From: Pelagerythrobacter marensis
Lineage (GTDB): Bacteria > Pseudomonadota > Alphaproteobacteria > Sphingomonadales > Sphingomonadaceae
Reading direction: 5' to 3'
Length of the DNA stretch: 64,000 bases
Assembly (NCBI RefSeq): GCF_036700095.1
Contig: NZ_CP144918.1
Location: 1,551,001-1,615,000, forward strand
A program made the translations under genes and the position numbers. The notes beneath the pieces are model-generated. The model had not been told where the DNA came from, made no database searches, and was given only the letters and a program-made list of their open reading frames with translations. Below are positions 49,401 to 56,318 of this stretch, piece after piece (the stretch's first letter is position 1; each line of letters starts with the position of its first letter).

Positions 49401-49473
49401 CGCGGTGGAGGCGAGCTATACAGGGCGGTATTTGAAGCCGATGCTGGATCGGCAGAAAGCGGCGGCGGAGTGA
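46405..49473 (+). CDS. uvrA: Excinuclease ABC subunit A with in-frame repeat insertion
   Basis: Damage-recognition ATPase of nucleotide excision repair. It has 1022 residues, longer than the usual 940-970. Walker [21 protein letters not shown] lies at residues 33-52 and a second [16 protein letters not shown] near 717. ABC signatures ([32 protein letters not shown]) and the second zinc motif ([30 protein letters not shown]) are present. In the first zinc finger one Cys is Ser (CPVSG), which I believe is usual in alphaproteobacteria. Residues about 250-292 are translated repeat DNA (Pro/Gly-rich). Confidence 0.97.
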   Translation: MALTHISVRGAREHNLKGIDIDLPRDSLIVITGLSGSGKSSLAFDTIYAEGQRRYVESLSAYARQFLEMMQKPDVEHIDGLSPAISIEQKTTSRNPRSTVATVTEIYDYMRLLWARVGVPYSPATGLPIEAQTVSNMVDRVMALPEGTRLYLLAPVVRGRKGEYRKELAEWQKAGFTRVRIDGEMYAIEEAPALDKKYKHDIEVVVDRLAVREGIETRLADSFETALKLADGLAYVDLADGTVAEVLARAPSTTGLAPGGPPPPVGEDREGAAQTPPPPGEGDQPKAGGGGATSTAGTTGGKMKGAGLPPNRIVFSERFACPVSGFTIEEIEPRLFSFNAPQGACATCDGLGEKQLFDPQLVVPNEALTLKQGAVVPWAKSNPPSPYYMQVLASLAKEFGFDLTTPWNELSDEHRDIVLHGTKGRAVPLTFKDGRKEYTVNKAFEGVIGNLNRRMRQTESAWMREELAKFQTAQPCETCGGKRLNAKALAVKVPSREGPTDIATPTRMSVADARAWFLALEDHLSETQAQIARAILKEINERLGFLDNVGLDYLNLDRTSGTLSGGESQRIRLASQIGSGLSGVLYVLDEPSIGLHQRDNDRLLETLKRLRDLGNTVIVVEHDEDAIRAADHVVDLGPGAGVHGGEVVAQGTLKQVLKAKGSLTADYLTGRREIAVPAQRRKGNGHKLTVHGARANNLRDVTASIPLGTFTCVTGVSGSGKSSFTIDTLYAAAARALNGARVIAGPHDKVTGLEFCDKVIEIDQSPIGRTPRSNPATYTGAFTQIRDWFAGLPEAQARGYKPGRFSFNVKGGRCEACQGDGLIKIEMHFLPDVYVTCEECGGKRYNRETLEVKFKGLSIADVLDMTIEDAEEFFKAVPPIRDKMHMLNEVGLSYVKVGQQATTLSGGEAQRVKLAKELSRRSTGQTLYILDEPTTGLHFEDVRKLLEVLHRLVDQGNSVVVIEHNLDVIKTADHILDLGPGGGVRGGEIVAEGTPEEVAAVEASYTGRYLKPMLDRQKAAAE
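47153..47277. repeat. Family C inverted repeat pair inside uvrA
   Basis: GCCCCCTCCACCACC at the left and GGTGGAGGGGGC at the right face each other, each with its own inner hairpins (GGGCTTGCGCCC, CCAGCCGAAGGCTGG, CCCCCTCCGGGGG). The ~125-bp element keeps the uvrA frame open. A single related copy lies just after uvrA at 49484. Confidence 0.78.
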
Positions 49474-49483
49474 AATCCTCCCC

Positions 49484-49535
49484 ATCGTCTCGCGATGGGG
49501 AGGGGGACCATCTGCAGGATGGTGGAGGGGCACAT
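49484..49535 (+). repeat. Family C repeat, single copy after uvrA
   Basis: CCCCATCGTCTCGCGATGGGG, written here as CCCATCG/CGATGGG arms, is followed by GAGGGGGACCATCTGCAGGA and TGGTGGAGGGGC. It shares the GGGGGACCA...TGGTGGAGGGG frame with the element inside uvrA. Confidence 0.7.
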
Positions 49536-49557
49536 TGGCCTTTGCCCGGCTCGCTGC

Positions 49558-49586
49558 TTGCCTCGCCTATGACACTGTCATATAAT
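49558..49586 (+). promoter_or_regulatory. Promoter with operator for the ParDE-type pair
   Basis: TTGCCT (49558-49563), a 17-base spacer and a perfect TATAAT (49581-49586). The spacer and -10 contain a perfect 15-bp palindrome TATGACACTGTCATA (49568-49582), a likely autoregulatory operator. Transcription would begin at or next to the ATG at 49593, giving a leaderless mRNA. Confidence 0.65.
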
Positions 49587-49592
49587 CGCGCC

Positions 49593-49859
49593 ATGACCAC
49601 CCGCTCCGCCAAACCCGTCACCGTCACTCTCGGCCCGCTCGCCGCGATGGCGCGGGGCCGCGTCGAATCGGGCCGCTACGGCTCGCTCAGCGAGGTGGTT
49701 CGCGCCGGCCTGCGCGCGCTCGAGCGCGAAGAACGGGCTCTCGACGCGATCCTGAAGGCGCGGGTAGAGGAAGCTCTGGCCGACCCTGCTCCCTCGATCC
49801 CCCAAAGCGAGGTATTCGCCGAACTGGCCGCTCGCCACGCCCGGCGCACCCAGGGGTGA
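49593..49859 (+). CDS. ParD-like antitoxin
   Basis: An 88-residue ribbon-helix-helix type antitoxin. The N-terminal strand (AKPVTVTLGPLAAM) and the helices with GRYGSLSEVVRAGLRALERE are typical of ParD/CopG, as is the acidic C-terminal part that would bind the toxin. ATG 49593 is chosen because an upstream ATG (49569) lies before the -10 element. The stop overlaps the GTG of the toxin by four bases (GTGA). Confidence 0.88.
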   Translation: MTTRSAKPVTVTLGPLAAMARGRVESGRYGSLSEVVRAGLRALEREERALDAILKARVEEALADPAPSIPQSEVFAELAARHARRTQG

Positions 49860-50182
49860 CAGGCCGCCCGGTCGTCTGGCGACCGCGGGCGCGGGCCGAT
49901 CTCCTCGCGCTATACGACTGGATTGCCGAGCGCGCCGATCCCGATACTGCGTTTGCCTATACCTCGGGCATCGAGGCCTGTGCCGACCGGCTCGCGACGT
50001 TCCCCGAACGCGGCACCCCACGCGACGATCTCGTCGCGGGGATGCGAACGCGCCCCTATCGCGGGCGAACCGTGATTGCCTATCGTGTCGTCGATGGCGC
50101 TGTGGAAATTCTGCGACTGGTTCATGCCGGGCAGAACTGGGACGACGCAGGGGAAGAGGGCGAGGAAGGCGCGGAAGGTTGA
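49856..50182 (+). CDS. ParE-like toxin (RelE/ParE superfamily)
   Basis: A 108-residue toxin from GTG 49856, translationally coupled to the antitoxin. Family features are VVWRPRARADLLALYDWIAE at the start, the RLATFPERGTPRDDL middle and the C-terminal YRVVDGAVEILRLVHAGQNW. ParE proteins inhibit gyrase; related RelE proteins cut mRNA. The acidic tail (EEGEEGAEG) is extra. Confidence 0.9.
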   Translation: MTGRPVVWRPRARADLLALYDWIAERADPDTAFAYTSGIEACADRLATFPERGTPRDDLVAGMRTRPYRGRTVIAYRVVDGAVEILRLVHAGQNWDDAGEEGEEGAEG

Positions 50183-50249
50183 TGTGCTACCGGTGTCAGC
50201 GAGTATCGGAAATGTATTTAAAGTTGAAGTCGAAAAGAGAGTGGCGAGA

Positions 50250-50870
50250 ATGGGGGAAAAGGTGTCAGATAGGTACTCAAATGACGTTAACCCGAAAATT
50301 ACCTTTCAAACTGCCACTACGATAGCAGCGCGACCGAGGCTCTACGCGCTCGGTATGGCGGTGATTGCAACGCACTCCGAGGCGGAATCGTACCTTTCAT
50401 TGCTGATGGTTTCACTTTTTGGTGCGAAACCTGCTGCTGGCGCAGCAATATTCAATTTACTCAAAGCGAATCATCTTCAAATGAAAGCGATCACTAGTGT
50501 TGCTGCCGTCGTCTTGGGTAAAGAGAGCACGGAGATGTTGAAACCTGTTCTGAAAGTGTTCGAAGAATCTGCGGAGAATCGAAACACTTTGGCTCATTGT
50601 ATGTGGGGGCTAGATGAGAGTATTTTGGATGGGGTGGTTTTAGCTAGATCAAATGTAGCAGCACGTTTCTCTGTAGAAGTATTACATGCTGCAGGACAAA
50701 AAAATGCCAAAGATCGAATAAAAAAAGCTTCATCATCTATGAACGATGAACTCCAAATATGGAGAGAGTGTCATTTTCAAAATGCCTTAAGCAAAGCCAA
50801 TAAGGCAAGTTCAATTATGCAAAACTCCTATTTTGAAGTATTGAAGGGCACATTGGCAAGAAGTAGGTGA
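50250..50870 (+). CDS. AT-rich gene with HEPN-type motif, unknown function
   Basis: A protein of 206 residues from ATG 50250. Upstream in-frame GTG codons at 50184 and 50241 are possible starts. The gene is strikingly AT-rich with AT-ending codons, unlike everything around it, so it was acquired recently. The protein is helical, with no signal peptide. ENRNTLAHCMWG contains R111-N-T-L-A-H116, the R-N-xxx-H pattern of HEPN ribonucleases and related toxins. Next to a toxin-antitoxin pair this hints at a defence or stress role, but a single motif is thin evidence. A terminator-like hairpin follows. Confidence 0.75.
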   Translation: MGEKVSDRYSNDVNPKITFQTATTIAARPRLYALGMAVIATHSEAESYLSLLMVSLFGAKPAAGAAIFNLLKANHLQMKAITSVAAVVLGKESTEMLKPVLKVFEESAENRNTLAHCMWGLDESILDGVVLARSNVAARFSVEVLHAAGQKNAKDRIKKASSSMNDELQIWRECHFQNALSKANKASSIMQNSYFEVLKGTLARSR

Positions 50871-50878
50871 GGCCTGCT

Positions 50879-50914
50879 AAAGACCCGGCTTGCTTCTCCG
50901 GGAGGCCGGTCTTT
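50879..50914. terminator. Terminator-like hairpin after the AT-rich gene
   Basis: AAAGACC-C-GGC and GCCGGTCTTT pair around a loop of about 15 nt, with A and T tracts at the stem ends. It can work in either direction. It marks the right edge of the AT-rich island. Confidence 0.6.
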
Positions 50915-51120
50915 CGACTATTCCGACCGCTAGCCCCAACCCGTGATGGAAGGCGAGCGCAGGGGTTGGTGTCTATAGCATCACCCCTCTACCGCGACCT
51001 CGGTTTCGCCGCCCATGTGGGAATTGATTGAACCTCTACTCCCCAAAAAACCATTTTCCTACACCCCTCCATTCCGCATAAGGACACAGTTCTCTCTTTG
51101 TTCCAATAGGAGTAGAACCG

Positions 51121-53658
51121 ATGTCCGATCGATCTTTCGACAAATTCACGCTCCCCGGCGACATTCCCGACGATCCCGGCTCCGCCCCCTCCCGCGTGCG
51201 GGAGGGGAGCGAGACTTGCCGCGACGCAGTCGCGGTTAGTCGCAGCGGGGTGGGTTCCGATGGGGCGCCCGAGGACGGGCCCACCCCCGGCCCCTCCCGC
51301 AGCTCCCCGCTTTCGCGGGGACAGGTGTCGGGGGAAAGTCGCGTCCCCACGCAGGACTGGCTCGCGCGCGGGCTCAGGCATCCGGCGGGGCGGGGGTGGG
51401 AGGTGGAGCCTGCCTCCGGTGCGAGCCCCCGCGAAGGCGGGGACCTCGTGCAATCTGGCGCTTCGCCTGACGGCCTGAGGCCCCCGCCTTCGCGGGGGCG
51501 CACCGAGGACGCGGGCGCTCCGCTCTCCCACAGCGCGCTCGACGCCCGGCTTGCCGAATACGGCGTCGCGCTGCGGCCGGAGCCGGGCAGCAAGCCGTGG
51601 CCGGGCGGGTGGCTGCCGGGCGATCCGCCGCTCCTGATCGACACCGGCCTCGGCGACACCGGGGATGCGGCCGATCCTTACGCGCACTCGCGCGTGTTCG
51701 ACCGCGCGCGGCAGGTGCGGTTCCTCGATGCGCTGGCGACCTGCGGCGAAGTGCGCGCGGCGGCGGCGCGGGTCGGGGTGAGCCGCGAGACCGTCTATCG
51801 CACGCGGCGGCGCGATCCCGATTTCCGGCGGCTGTGGGAGGCGGCGCTGATCCACGCGCGCGCGCAGGCCGAATCGGAGCTGGCCACCCGCGCGCTCCAC
51901 GGGGTCGAGGTGCCGGTCTTCGTGCGCGGCGAGCATGTCGCCACCTGGCGCCGGCACGACGCGCGGCTGCTCCTCGCGCACCTCGGCCGGCTCGACCGGC
52001 GGGTGGAGGAGGACCATGCCGCCGCCGCGCGCGCCGACCGGTTCGACGAGCTGCTCGCGGGGCTGGCCGGGCACGCGCCGCCCGCGGATCTGGCGGACGA
52101 CCTGGCCGGGGCGGCGCGGGCGCGCGATCCCTATACCGTGGCCGCGCAGGAGAACCTGCCGCCGACGCGCGAGGAATGCCTCGCCCACACCCGCGACCGC
52201 ACGCTCGCCCGCTTCGCCGAGCCGGACGACCGGTGGGAGCTGTGGGGCGATGCCGGCGCGGATGCGGACGACGAGGGCGAGGAGGGGGCCGAGGAAAGCG
52301 CGGCCGAGGCCGAGGCCCTGCGCGCCGAGGAGGAACGCCACGCCGCCCGCTGCGCCGCCGTCGCCAGCGCCGAGAGCGAAACCGCCGCGCTCTACGACAC
52401 CTGGCAGGCGCAAGCCCACGCCCACCTCGACGCAATCCTCGCCGAAGCGGAAGGCGGCGAGGAGGCCGACAACGAGTCCCTGCGAAGGCAGGGACCTCGT
52501 GCCCCCGGCACTCCACCCGAGGACACGCCCGCGCCCGACGACCAGGCGGAGGGAGGCCCCAGCCTGCGCTGGGGCTCGGGGGAGGGGGAGGGGGCGCCCG
52601 CCTCCCGACCCGAGTCCCCACCCGAGTCCCTGCGAAGGCAGGGACCTCATGCCCCCGGCGCTCCGCCCGAGGACATGCCCGCACCGGCCGACCAGGCGGA
52701 TGGAGGCCCCAGCCTGCGCTGGGGCTCGGAGGATGGGGAGGGGGCGCCCGCGTCCCGACCCGCGTCCCGCCCACCCGAGTCCCTGCGAAGGCAGGGACCT
52801 CAGGCCACTGGCGCTCCGCCCGAGGACACGCCCGCACCCGACGACCAGGCGGAGGAAGGCCCCAGCCTGCGCTGGGGCTCGGAGGAGGGGGAGGCGCCCG
52901 CGTCCCGATCCAAGACCCTCCCCGAGTCCCTGCGAAGGCAGGGACCTCGTGCCCCCGGCGCTCCACCCGAGGACATGCCGGCACCGGCCAACCAGGTGGA
53001 GGGAGGCCCCAGCCTGCGCTGGGGCTCGGAAGAGGGGGGAGGGGCGCCCGCGTCCCGCCCACCCGAGTCCCTGCGAAGGCAGGGACCTCATGCCCCCGGC
53101 GCTCCGTCTGAGGACACGCCCACACCGGCCGACCAGGCGGAGGGAGGCCCCAGCCTGCGCTGGGGCTCGGGGGAGGACGCGCCTGCTGCGAAAGCGCGGT
53201 CCGCTCCCGCCGCCCGGTGCGGCAAGCGGGCGCGGCGGCGCAGGGCGGCGAAGGTTCGCGCGGCGCGTCGGGCGCGTGCCGCCGCCGGCGTTGCGGGCGC
53301 GGCCGGGCCGCCGGTCGAATACAAGTCGCGCGAACGCGGGCTTGCGTCAGCCGGCCTGGGCGGGGCGCCTGAACCGTGTCGCGCGTGTCAACCCGGCGCG
53401 CCGTCGTCGCAGCGCAGCCACGGTTCGCCGATTGGCGCGGACCCTGCGCGGCGGGGCATCATTGGGGCGGATGAGGAGACGGCGCGCGGCCTTTGTTCTC
53501 CCTCTCCCTTTTCCCCTCCCGAGGTTTCGCGCGTCGTTTCCCGTCCCTTCGGGACAGGAGCGCGTCCGCAAAAACCACCGGGCGGACGTGCGGCAGGGGC
53601 TTCGCCTTGCGCGGGGTCCCTGCCATCCCCGCGCGCGGCGCGCAGGGCAGGGCGATGA
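51121..53658 (+). CDS. Helix-turn-helix protein carrying many in-frame repeats
   Basis: An 845-codon open frame; AGGAG 8 bases before ATG 51121 supports the start. The plausible core (about residues 138-450) has a helix-turn-helix, EVRAAAARVGVSRETVYRTR near residues 210-230, followed by DPDFRRLWEAALIHARAQAE, reminiscent of small-terminase or transposase-type DNA binders, and an acidic coiled region. The rest is translated repeat DNA: a family B and a family A element in residues 20-125, and five family A units at residues 452-683. A basic, Ala/Arg-rich stretch follows. The gene ends tail to tail with rlpA. Whether the repeat parts are made as protein is uncertain. Confidence 0.65.
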   Translation: MSDRSFDKFTLPGDIPDDPGSAPSRVREGSETCRDAVAVSRSGVGSDGAPEDGPTPGPSRSSPLSRGQVSGESRVPTQDWLARGLRHPAGRGWEVEPASGASPREGGDLVQSGASPDGLRPPPSRGRTEDAGAPLSHSALDARLAEYGVALRPEPGSKPWPGGWLPGDPPLLIDTGLGDTGDAADPYAHSRVFDRARQVRFLDALATCGEVRAAAARVGVSRETVYRTRRRDPDFRRLWEAALIHARAQAESELATRALHGVEVPVFVRGEHVATWRRHDARLLLAHLGRLDRRVEEDHAAAARADRFDELLAGLAGHAPPADLADDLAGAARARDPYTVAAQENLPPTREECLAHTRDRTLARFAEPDDRWELWGDAGADADDEGEEGAEESAAEAEALRAEEERHAARCAAVASAESETAALYDTWQAQAHAHLDAILAEAEGGEEADNESLRRQGPRAPGTPPEDTPAPDDQAEGGPSLRWGSGEGEGAPASRPESPPESLRRQGPHAPGAPPEDMPAPADQADGGPSLRWGSEDGEGAPASRPASRPPESLRRQGPQATGAPPEDTPAPDDQAEEGPSLRWGSEEGEAPASRSKTLPESLRRQGPRAPGAPPEDMPAPANQVEGGPSLRWGSEEGGGAPASRPPESLRRQGPHAPGAPSEDTPTPADQAEGGPSLRWGSGEDAPAAKARSAPAARCGKRARRRRAAKVRAARRARAAAGVAGAAGPPVEYKSRERGLASAGLGGAPEPCRACQPGAPSSQRSHGSPIGADPARRGIIGADEETARGLCSPSPFSPPEVSRVVSRPFGTGARPQKPPGGRAAGASPCAGSLPSPRAARRAGR
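51183..51300 (+). repeat. Family B repeat inside the helix-turn-helix gene
   Basis: CCCCTCCCGCGTGCGGGAGG, then GAGCGAGACTTGCCGCGACG and TAGTCGCAGCGGGGTGGG, match the units around the DUF559 gene. A facing copy of the CCCACCCCCGGCCCCTCCCG end lies at 51280-51299. Confidence 0.78.
51423..51500 (+). repeat. Family A repeat inside the helix-turn-helix gene (N-terminal part)
   Basis: GCCCCCGCGAAGGCGGGGAC and CCCCCGCCTTCGCGGGGG palindromes stand about 35 bases apart with a CTGGCGCTTCGCCTGACGG spacer, nearly identical in layout to the copy at 16373. Confidence 0.8.
52474..53170 (+). repeat. Tandem array of five family A units in coding frame
   Basis: Each unit has a left palindrome (GTCCCTGCGAAGGCAGGGAC) and a right palindrome (GCCCCAGCCTGCGCTGGGGC). 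Units begin at 52474, 52624, 52777, 52924 and 53065, so the periods are 150, 153, 147 and 141 bp, all multiples of three. The translated unit reads SLRRQGP...PSLRWGS each time. Confidence 0.88.
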
Positions 53659-53690
53659 CGGCCGTTGACGGCGGCGGCGGTAGCGCGCGC

Positions 53691-54221
53691 TCAGTCGAGC
53701 AGGACCAGCTCGACCGATCCGTGGCCGCGCCGGATCAGCCCCAGTTCGTCCGCCGCGGCGCGCGAGAGGTCGATCGTGCGGCCCTTGTGGAACGGCCCGC
53801 GGTCGTTGATCCGCACCACGACCGACTTGCCGTTGCGCGGATTGGTCACTTTCACCCGGCTGCCGAAGGGCAGGGTGCGGTGCGCGGCGGTCAGCCGGCC
53901 GGGATCGAAGATCTCCCCGCTCGCGGTCGGGCGGCCGGCGAAGCGGCGGCCGTAGTAGGAGGCGACTCCGCGGCCGAGCGCCTGCCCGGCAGGCTCGACC
54001 TCCACCGGCGGTTCGATCGCGGCGATGTCCACCGCGCCGACGCTGGGGGCGGCGAGCGGGCGCGGGGCGGGGAGATGGGCGAAGCTGGCGTCGAACGCGC
54101 CCGCCTGCGCGCCGGTTTCGGCCAGCGCCGGCCCGCCCGCGGGGGCGGTCAGCATCAGCGTGGCGGCGAGCCCGGCAAGCTTGCGCAGCGGCGTGCGGCG
54201 GTATGGTCTGGTCCCGTCCAT
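53691..54221 (-). CDS. rlpA: RlpA-like septal lytic transglycosylase / rare lipoprotein A
   Basis: A double-psi beta-barrel protein of 176 residues from ATG 54221. The signal peptide ends near GPALAE. The RlpA core is [19 protein letters not shown] (with the catalytic-type Tyr-Tyr and Glu), then [16 protein letters not shown] and [10 protein letters not shown] with the conserved Asp. The SPOR domain found in longer RlpA proteins is absent. It probably acts on peptidoglycan. Confidence 0.9.
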   Translation of the reverse strand: MDGTRPYRRTPLRKLAGLAATLMLTAPAGGPALAETGAQAGAFDASFAHLPAPRPLAAPSVGAVDIAAIEPPVEVEPAGQALGRGVASYYGRRFAGRPTASGEIFDPGRLTAAHRTLPFGSRVKVTNPRNGKSVVVRINDRGPFHKGRTIDLSRAAADELGLIRRGHGSVELVLLD

Positions 54222-54388
54222 GACGGTGCCCGCTATACCCTCTGCGCGGCGCCGGCGGGACCACCTGCGGGTCCGCTTACCCCGTATCGCATTCGATTCG
54301 TCGCGATCGGGGGAACGGATCGGCCGGTTTCGCGGCGGCGAATCGGTTGGCGGCGGAGGGGCGCGGGGCGGATCGGGCGCGGGAACGG

Positions 54389-54424
54389 ACAGAGAAAATG
54401 GGGCCGGCATCGCTGCCGACCCCA
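54389..54424 (-). terminator. Leftward Rho-independent terminator
   Basis: Read on the - strand: TGGGGTCGGCA, loop, TGCCGGCCCCA, with one mismatch, then TTTTCTCTGT. It lies 4 bases after the stop of the uncertain frame at 54428-54820. It could also end read-through from argG. Confidence 0.65.
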
Positions 54425-54427
54425 CTC

Positions 54428-54820
54428 TCACCGATGCGTGGTCTTCCGTCCTGGCGAGGCCATTTGCGGAAGCGCTTGGCGCCCGGTGTTTTCGCAAGCC
54501 GTCCGGCGAACCGGACCGCCGCGTCTGTCACCGGCGCTCGCACCGGCATCCGGTTCCGCCGGGGGCGGCTCCGGCCCGAAAGCCTTCGCCATGCCGTCCG
54601 GCGGTTCCGAGACCGGTCGATCGCCGATGGCCGGCTGTCTCGAACAGCCCTGCTCCGGCTCGCGCCTTTGCAGGTCCTCGACTTCCGGCCGGATCGTCCG
54701 GCCCGTGACGGCAATGCTTTCGCGTCCTTCTCGAACGGTGCCCTTGCATCCGGCCGAAACCTTTTGCAGGTGTCCCTCGAAGACCGCGCGGACAGATGCC
54801 GCCACGTCGAACTGGTGCAA
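54428..54820 (-). CDS. Doubtful 130-codon gene of unknown function
   Basis: An open frame beginning at TTG 54820 ([20 protein letters not shown]) and ending just before a good terminator. TTGACG at about 54850 on the same strand could be a -35 element. There is no clear ribosome binding site, and the second half is Pro/Arg/Gly-rich without a recognisable fold. The unit may instead be a non-coding transcript or chance. Confidence 0.28.
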   Translation of the reverse strand: MHQFDVAASVRAVFEGHLQKVSAGCKGTVREGRESIAVTGRTIRPEVEDLQRREPEQGCSRQPAIGDRPVSEPPDGMAKAFGPEPPPAEPDAGASAGDRRGGPVRRTACENTGRQALPQMASPGRKTTHR

Positions 54821-54933
54821 AAAGTTTCTGTGTTTTCAGGTCGTTGGACCGTCAAACGCGAAGCTTTCTGCGCCCTTTCGATGTCTCGAGACTGCGCCGC
54901 GAAAGCGAGTCGCGCAAGCTGGCAAGCCCCGGG

Positions 54934-54976
54934 TTATCCACTATGCCCGGATTTCTCTGTGGACAGGGGTGGATAA
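54934..54976. promoter_or_regulatory. Cluster of DnaA-box-like sites next to argG
   Basis: TTATCCACT (54934), CTGTGGACA (54957) and GTGGATAA (54969, inverted TTATCCAC) lie within 43 bp. The first and third match the DnaA box TTATCCACA with one end mismatch. No AT-rich unwinding region or dnaA/dnaN/parA gene is nearby, so this is not evidence for a chromosomal origin. Confidence 0.4.
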
Positions 54977-54998
54977 GTCCACCGTCCGTCGCAAGCCC

Positions 54999-56213
54999 TC
55001 AGCGGTCGCGCTTCGCCAGCAGCTTCAGCCGCAGCGCGTTGAGCTTGATGAAGCCCTGCGCGTCGGCCTGGTCGTAGGCGCCGGCATCGTCCTCGAACGT
55101 GACGTGTGCCTCGGAATAGAGCGAGTTGGCGGACTTGCGCCCGACGACGCTTGCCAGCCCCTTGTAGAGCTTGAGCCGGACGGTGCCGCTCACTTTCTCC
55201 TGGCTGAGGTCGATCGCGGCCTGGAGCATCTCGCGTTCCGGGCTGAACCAGAAGCCGTTGTAGATCAGCTCCGCATACTTGGGCATCAGCTCGTCCTTGA
55301 GATGCGCCGCGCCGCGGTCGAGCGTGATCTGTTCGATGCCGCGGTGGGCGCGGGCGTAGATCTCGCCGCCGGGGGTCTCGTACATCCCGCGGCTCTTCAT
55401 CCCGACGAAGCGGTTCTCGACCAGGTCGAGCCGGCCGATGCCATGCCGGCGGCCGAGATCGTTGAGCGCGGCGAGCAGCGTCGCCGGGCTCATCGCCTCG
55501 CCGTTCAGCGCGATGCCGTCGCCGCGCTCGAAGTCGATCGTGATGTATTCGGGCCGGTCGGGCGCGTCTTCGGGGTGGTCGGTGCGCGAATAGACGTAGT
55601 GGGGCGTCTCCTCCCACGGATCCTCCAGCACTTTGCCTTCGGAGGACGTGTGCAGGAGATTGGCGTCGGTGGAGAACGGGCTTTCGCCGCGCTTGTCGGT
55701 CGGCACCTTGATCTGGTGCTTTTCCGCCCAGGCGATCAGCGCGCTGCGGCTGTTGAGGTCCCACTCGCGCCACGGGGCGATCACCGTGATGTCGGGAGCG
55801 AGCGCGTAGGCGGACAGCTCGAAGCGCACCTGATCGTTGCCCTTGCCGGTCGCACCGTGGGCGATCGCGTCGGCGCCGGTCTCGCGCGCGATCTCGACCA
55901 GCCGCTTGGAGATCAGCGGGCGGGCGATGCTGGTGCCGAGCAGGTAGTCGCCTTCGTAGCGGGCATTGGCGCGCATCATCGGGAAGACGAAATCGCGCAC
56001 GAATTCCTCGCGCAGATCCTCGATGAAGATGTGCTTGTCGGGAATGCCCATCGCCCGCGCCTTCTCGCGCGCCGGCTCGATCTCCTCGCCCTGGCCGAGA
56101 TCGGCGGTGAAGGTGACGACCTCCAGCCCGCGCTCCACCTCCAGCCACTTGGCGATCACGCTGGTATCGAGACCGCCCGAATAGGCGAGGACGACACGTT
56201 TCACTTCGGACAT
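54999..56213 (-). CDS. argG: Argininosuccinate synthase
   Basis: Joins citrulline and aspartate using ATP in arginine synthesis. It has 404 residues. The PP-loop [15 protein letters not shown] is at residues 9-23, with the family segments [15 protein letters not shown] and [16 protein letters not shown]. Length and sequence are ordinary for the family. Confidence 0.97.
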   Translation of the reverse strand: MSEVKRVVLAYSGGLDTSVIAKWLEVERGLEVVTFTADLGQGEEIEPAREKARAMGIPDKHIFIEDLREEFVRDFVFPMMRANARYEGDYLLGTSIARPLISKRLVEIARETGADAIAHGATGKGNDQVRFELSAYALAPDITVIAPWREWDLNSRSALIAWAEKHQIKVPTDKRGESPFSTDANLLHTSSEGKVLEDPWEETPHYVYSRTDHPEDAPDRPEYITIDFERGDGIALNGEAMSPATLLAALNDLGRRHGIGRLDLVENRFVGMKSRGMYETPGGEIYARAHRGIEQITLDRGAAHLKDELMPKYAELIYNGFWFSPEREMLQAAIDLSQEKVSGTVRLKLYKGLASVVGRKSANSLYSEAHVTFEDDAGAYDQADAQGFIKLNALRLKLLAKRDR

Positions 56214-56318
56214 TTCGCTAGCACTCCGTCAATCGGCGGGGCCGGTATCAGGGGGCGGGCGCGGGGGCAACGGGGAAGCTGTTGTTCGCCTGCAACCGTG
56301 CCTTGGCAGGGCGGTGCC

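Larger units (their letters stand above)
54222..54998. other. 777-bp region between rlpA and argG
   Basis: No confidently recognisable gene. It contains a leftward hairpin terminator (54389-54424), a possible 130-codon leftward frame (54428-54820), and a cluster of DnaA-box-like sites next to the argG end (54934-54976). Rightward frames here look like shadows. Confidence 0.6.

Noticed and set aside
45472-49533. A 1353-codon leftward open frame opposite uvrA
   Set aside because: It is the antisense shadow of a high-GC gene, with no family features, and it runs across the uvrA promoter and the HdeD gene.
51015-51239. A 74-codon rightward frame before the helix-turn-helix gene
   Set aside because: No ribosome binding site, no family features, and it runs into repeat DNA.
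52474-53170. A CRISPR array
   Set aside because: Units are about 150 bp with two internal palindromes and the spacers are similar to each other. No cas genes are nearby. The unit is also dispersed in the window.
54389-54424. A tRNA-like hairpin
   Set aside because: Only one stem followed by a T-tract; no cloverleaf, so it is called a terminator.
54934-54976. A chromosomal replication origin
   Set aside because: Only three imperfect DnaA-like sites, no AT-rich region, no origin-linked genes.
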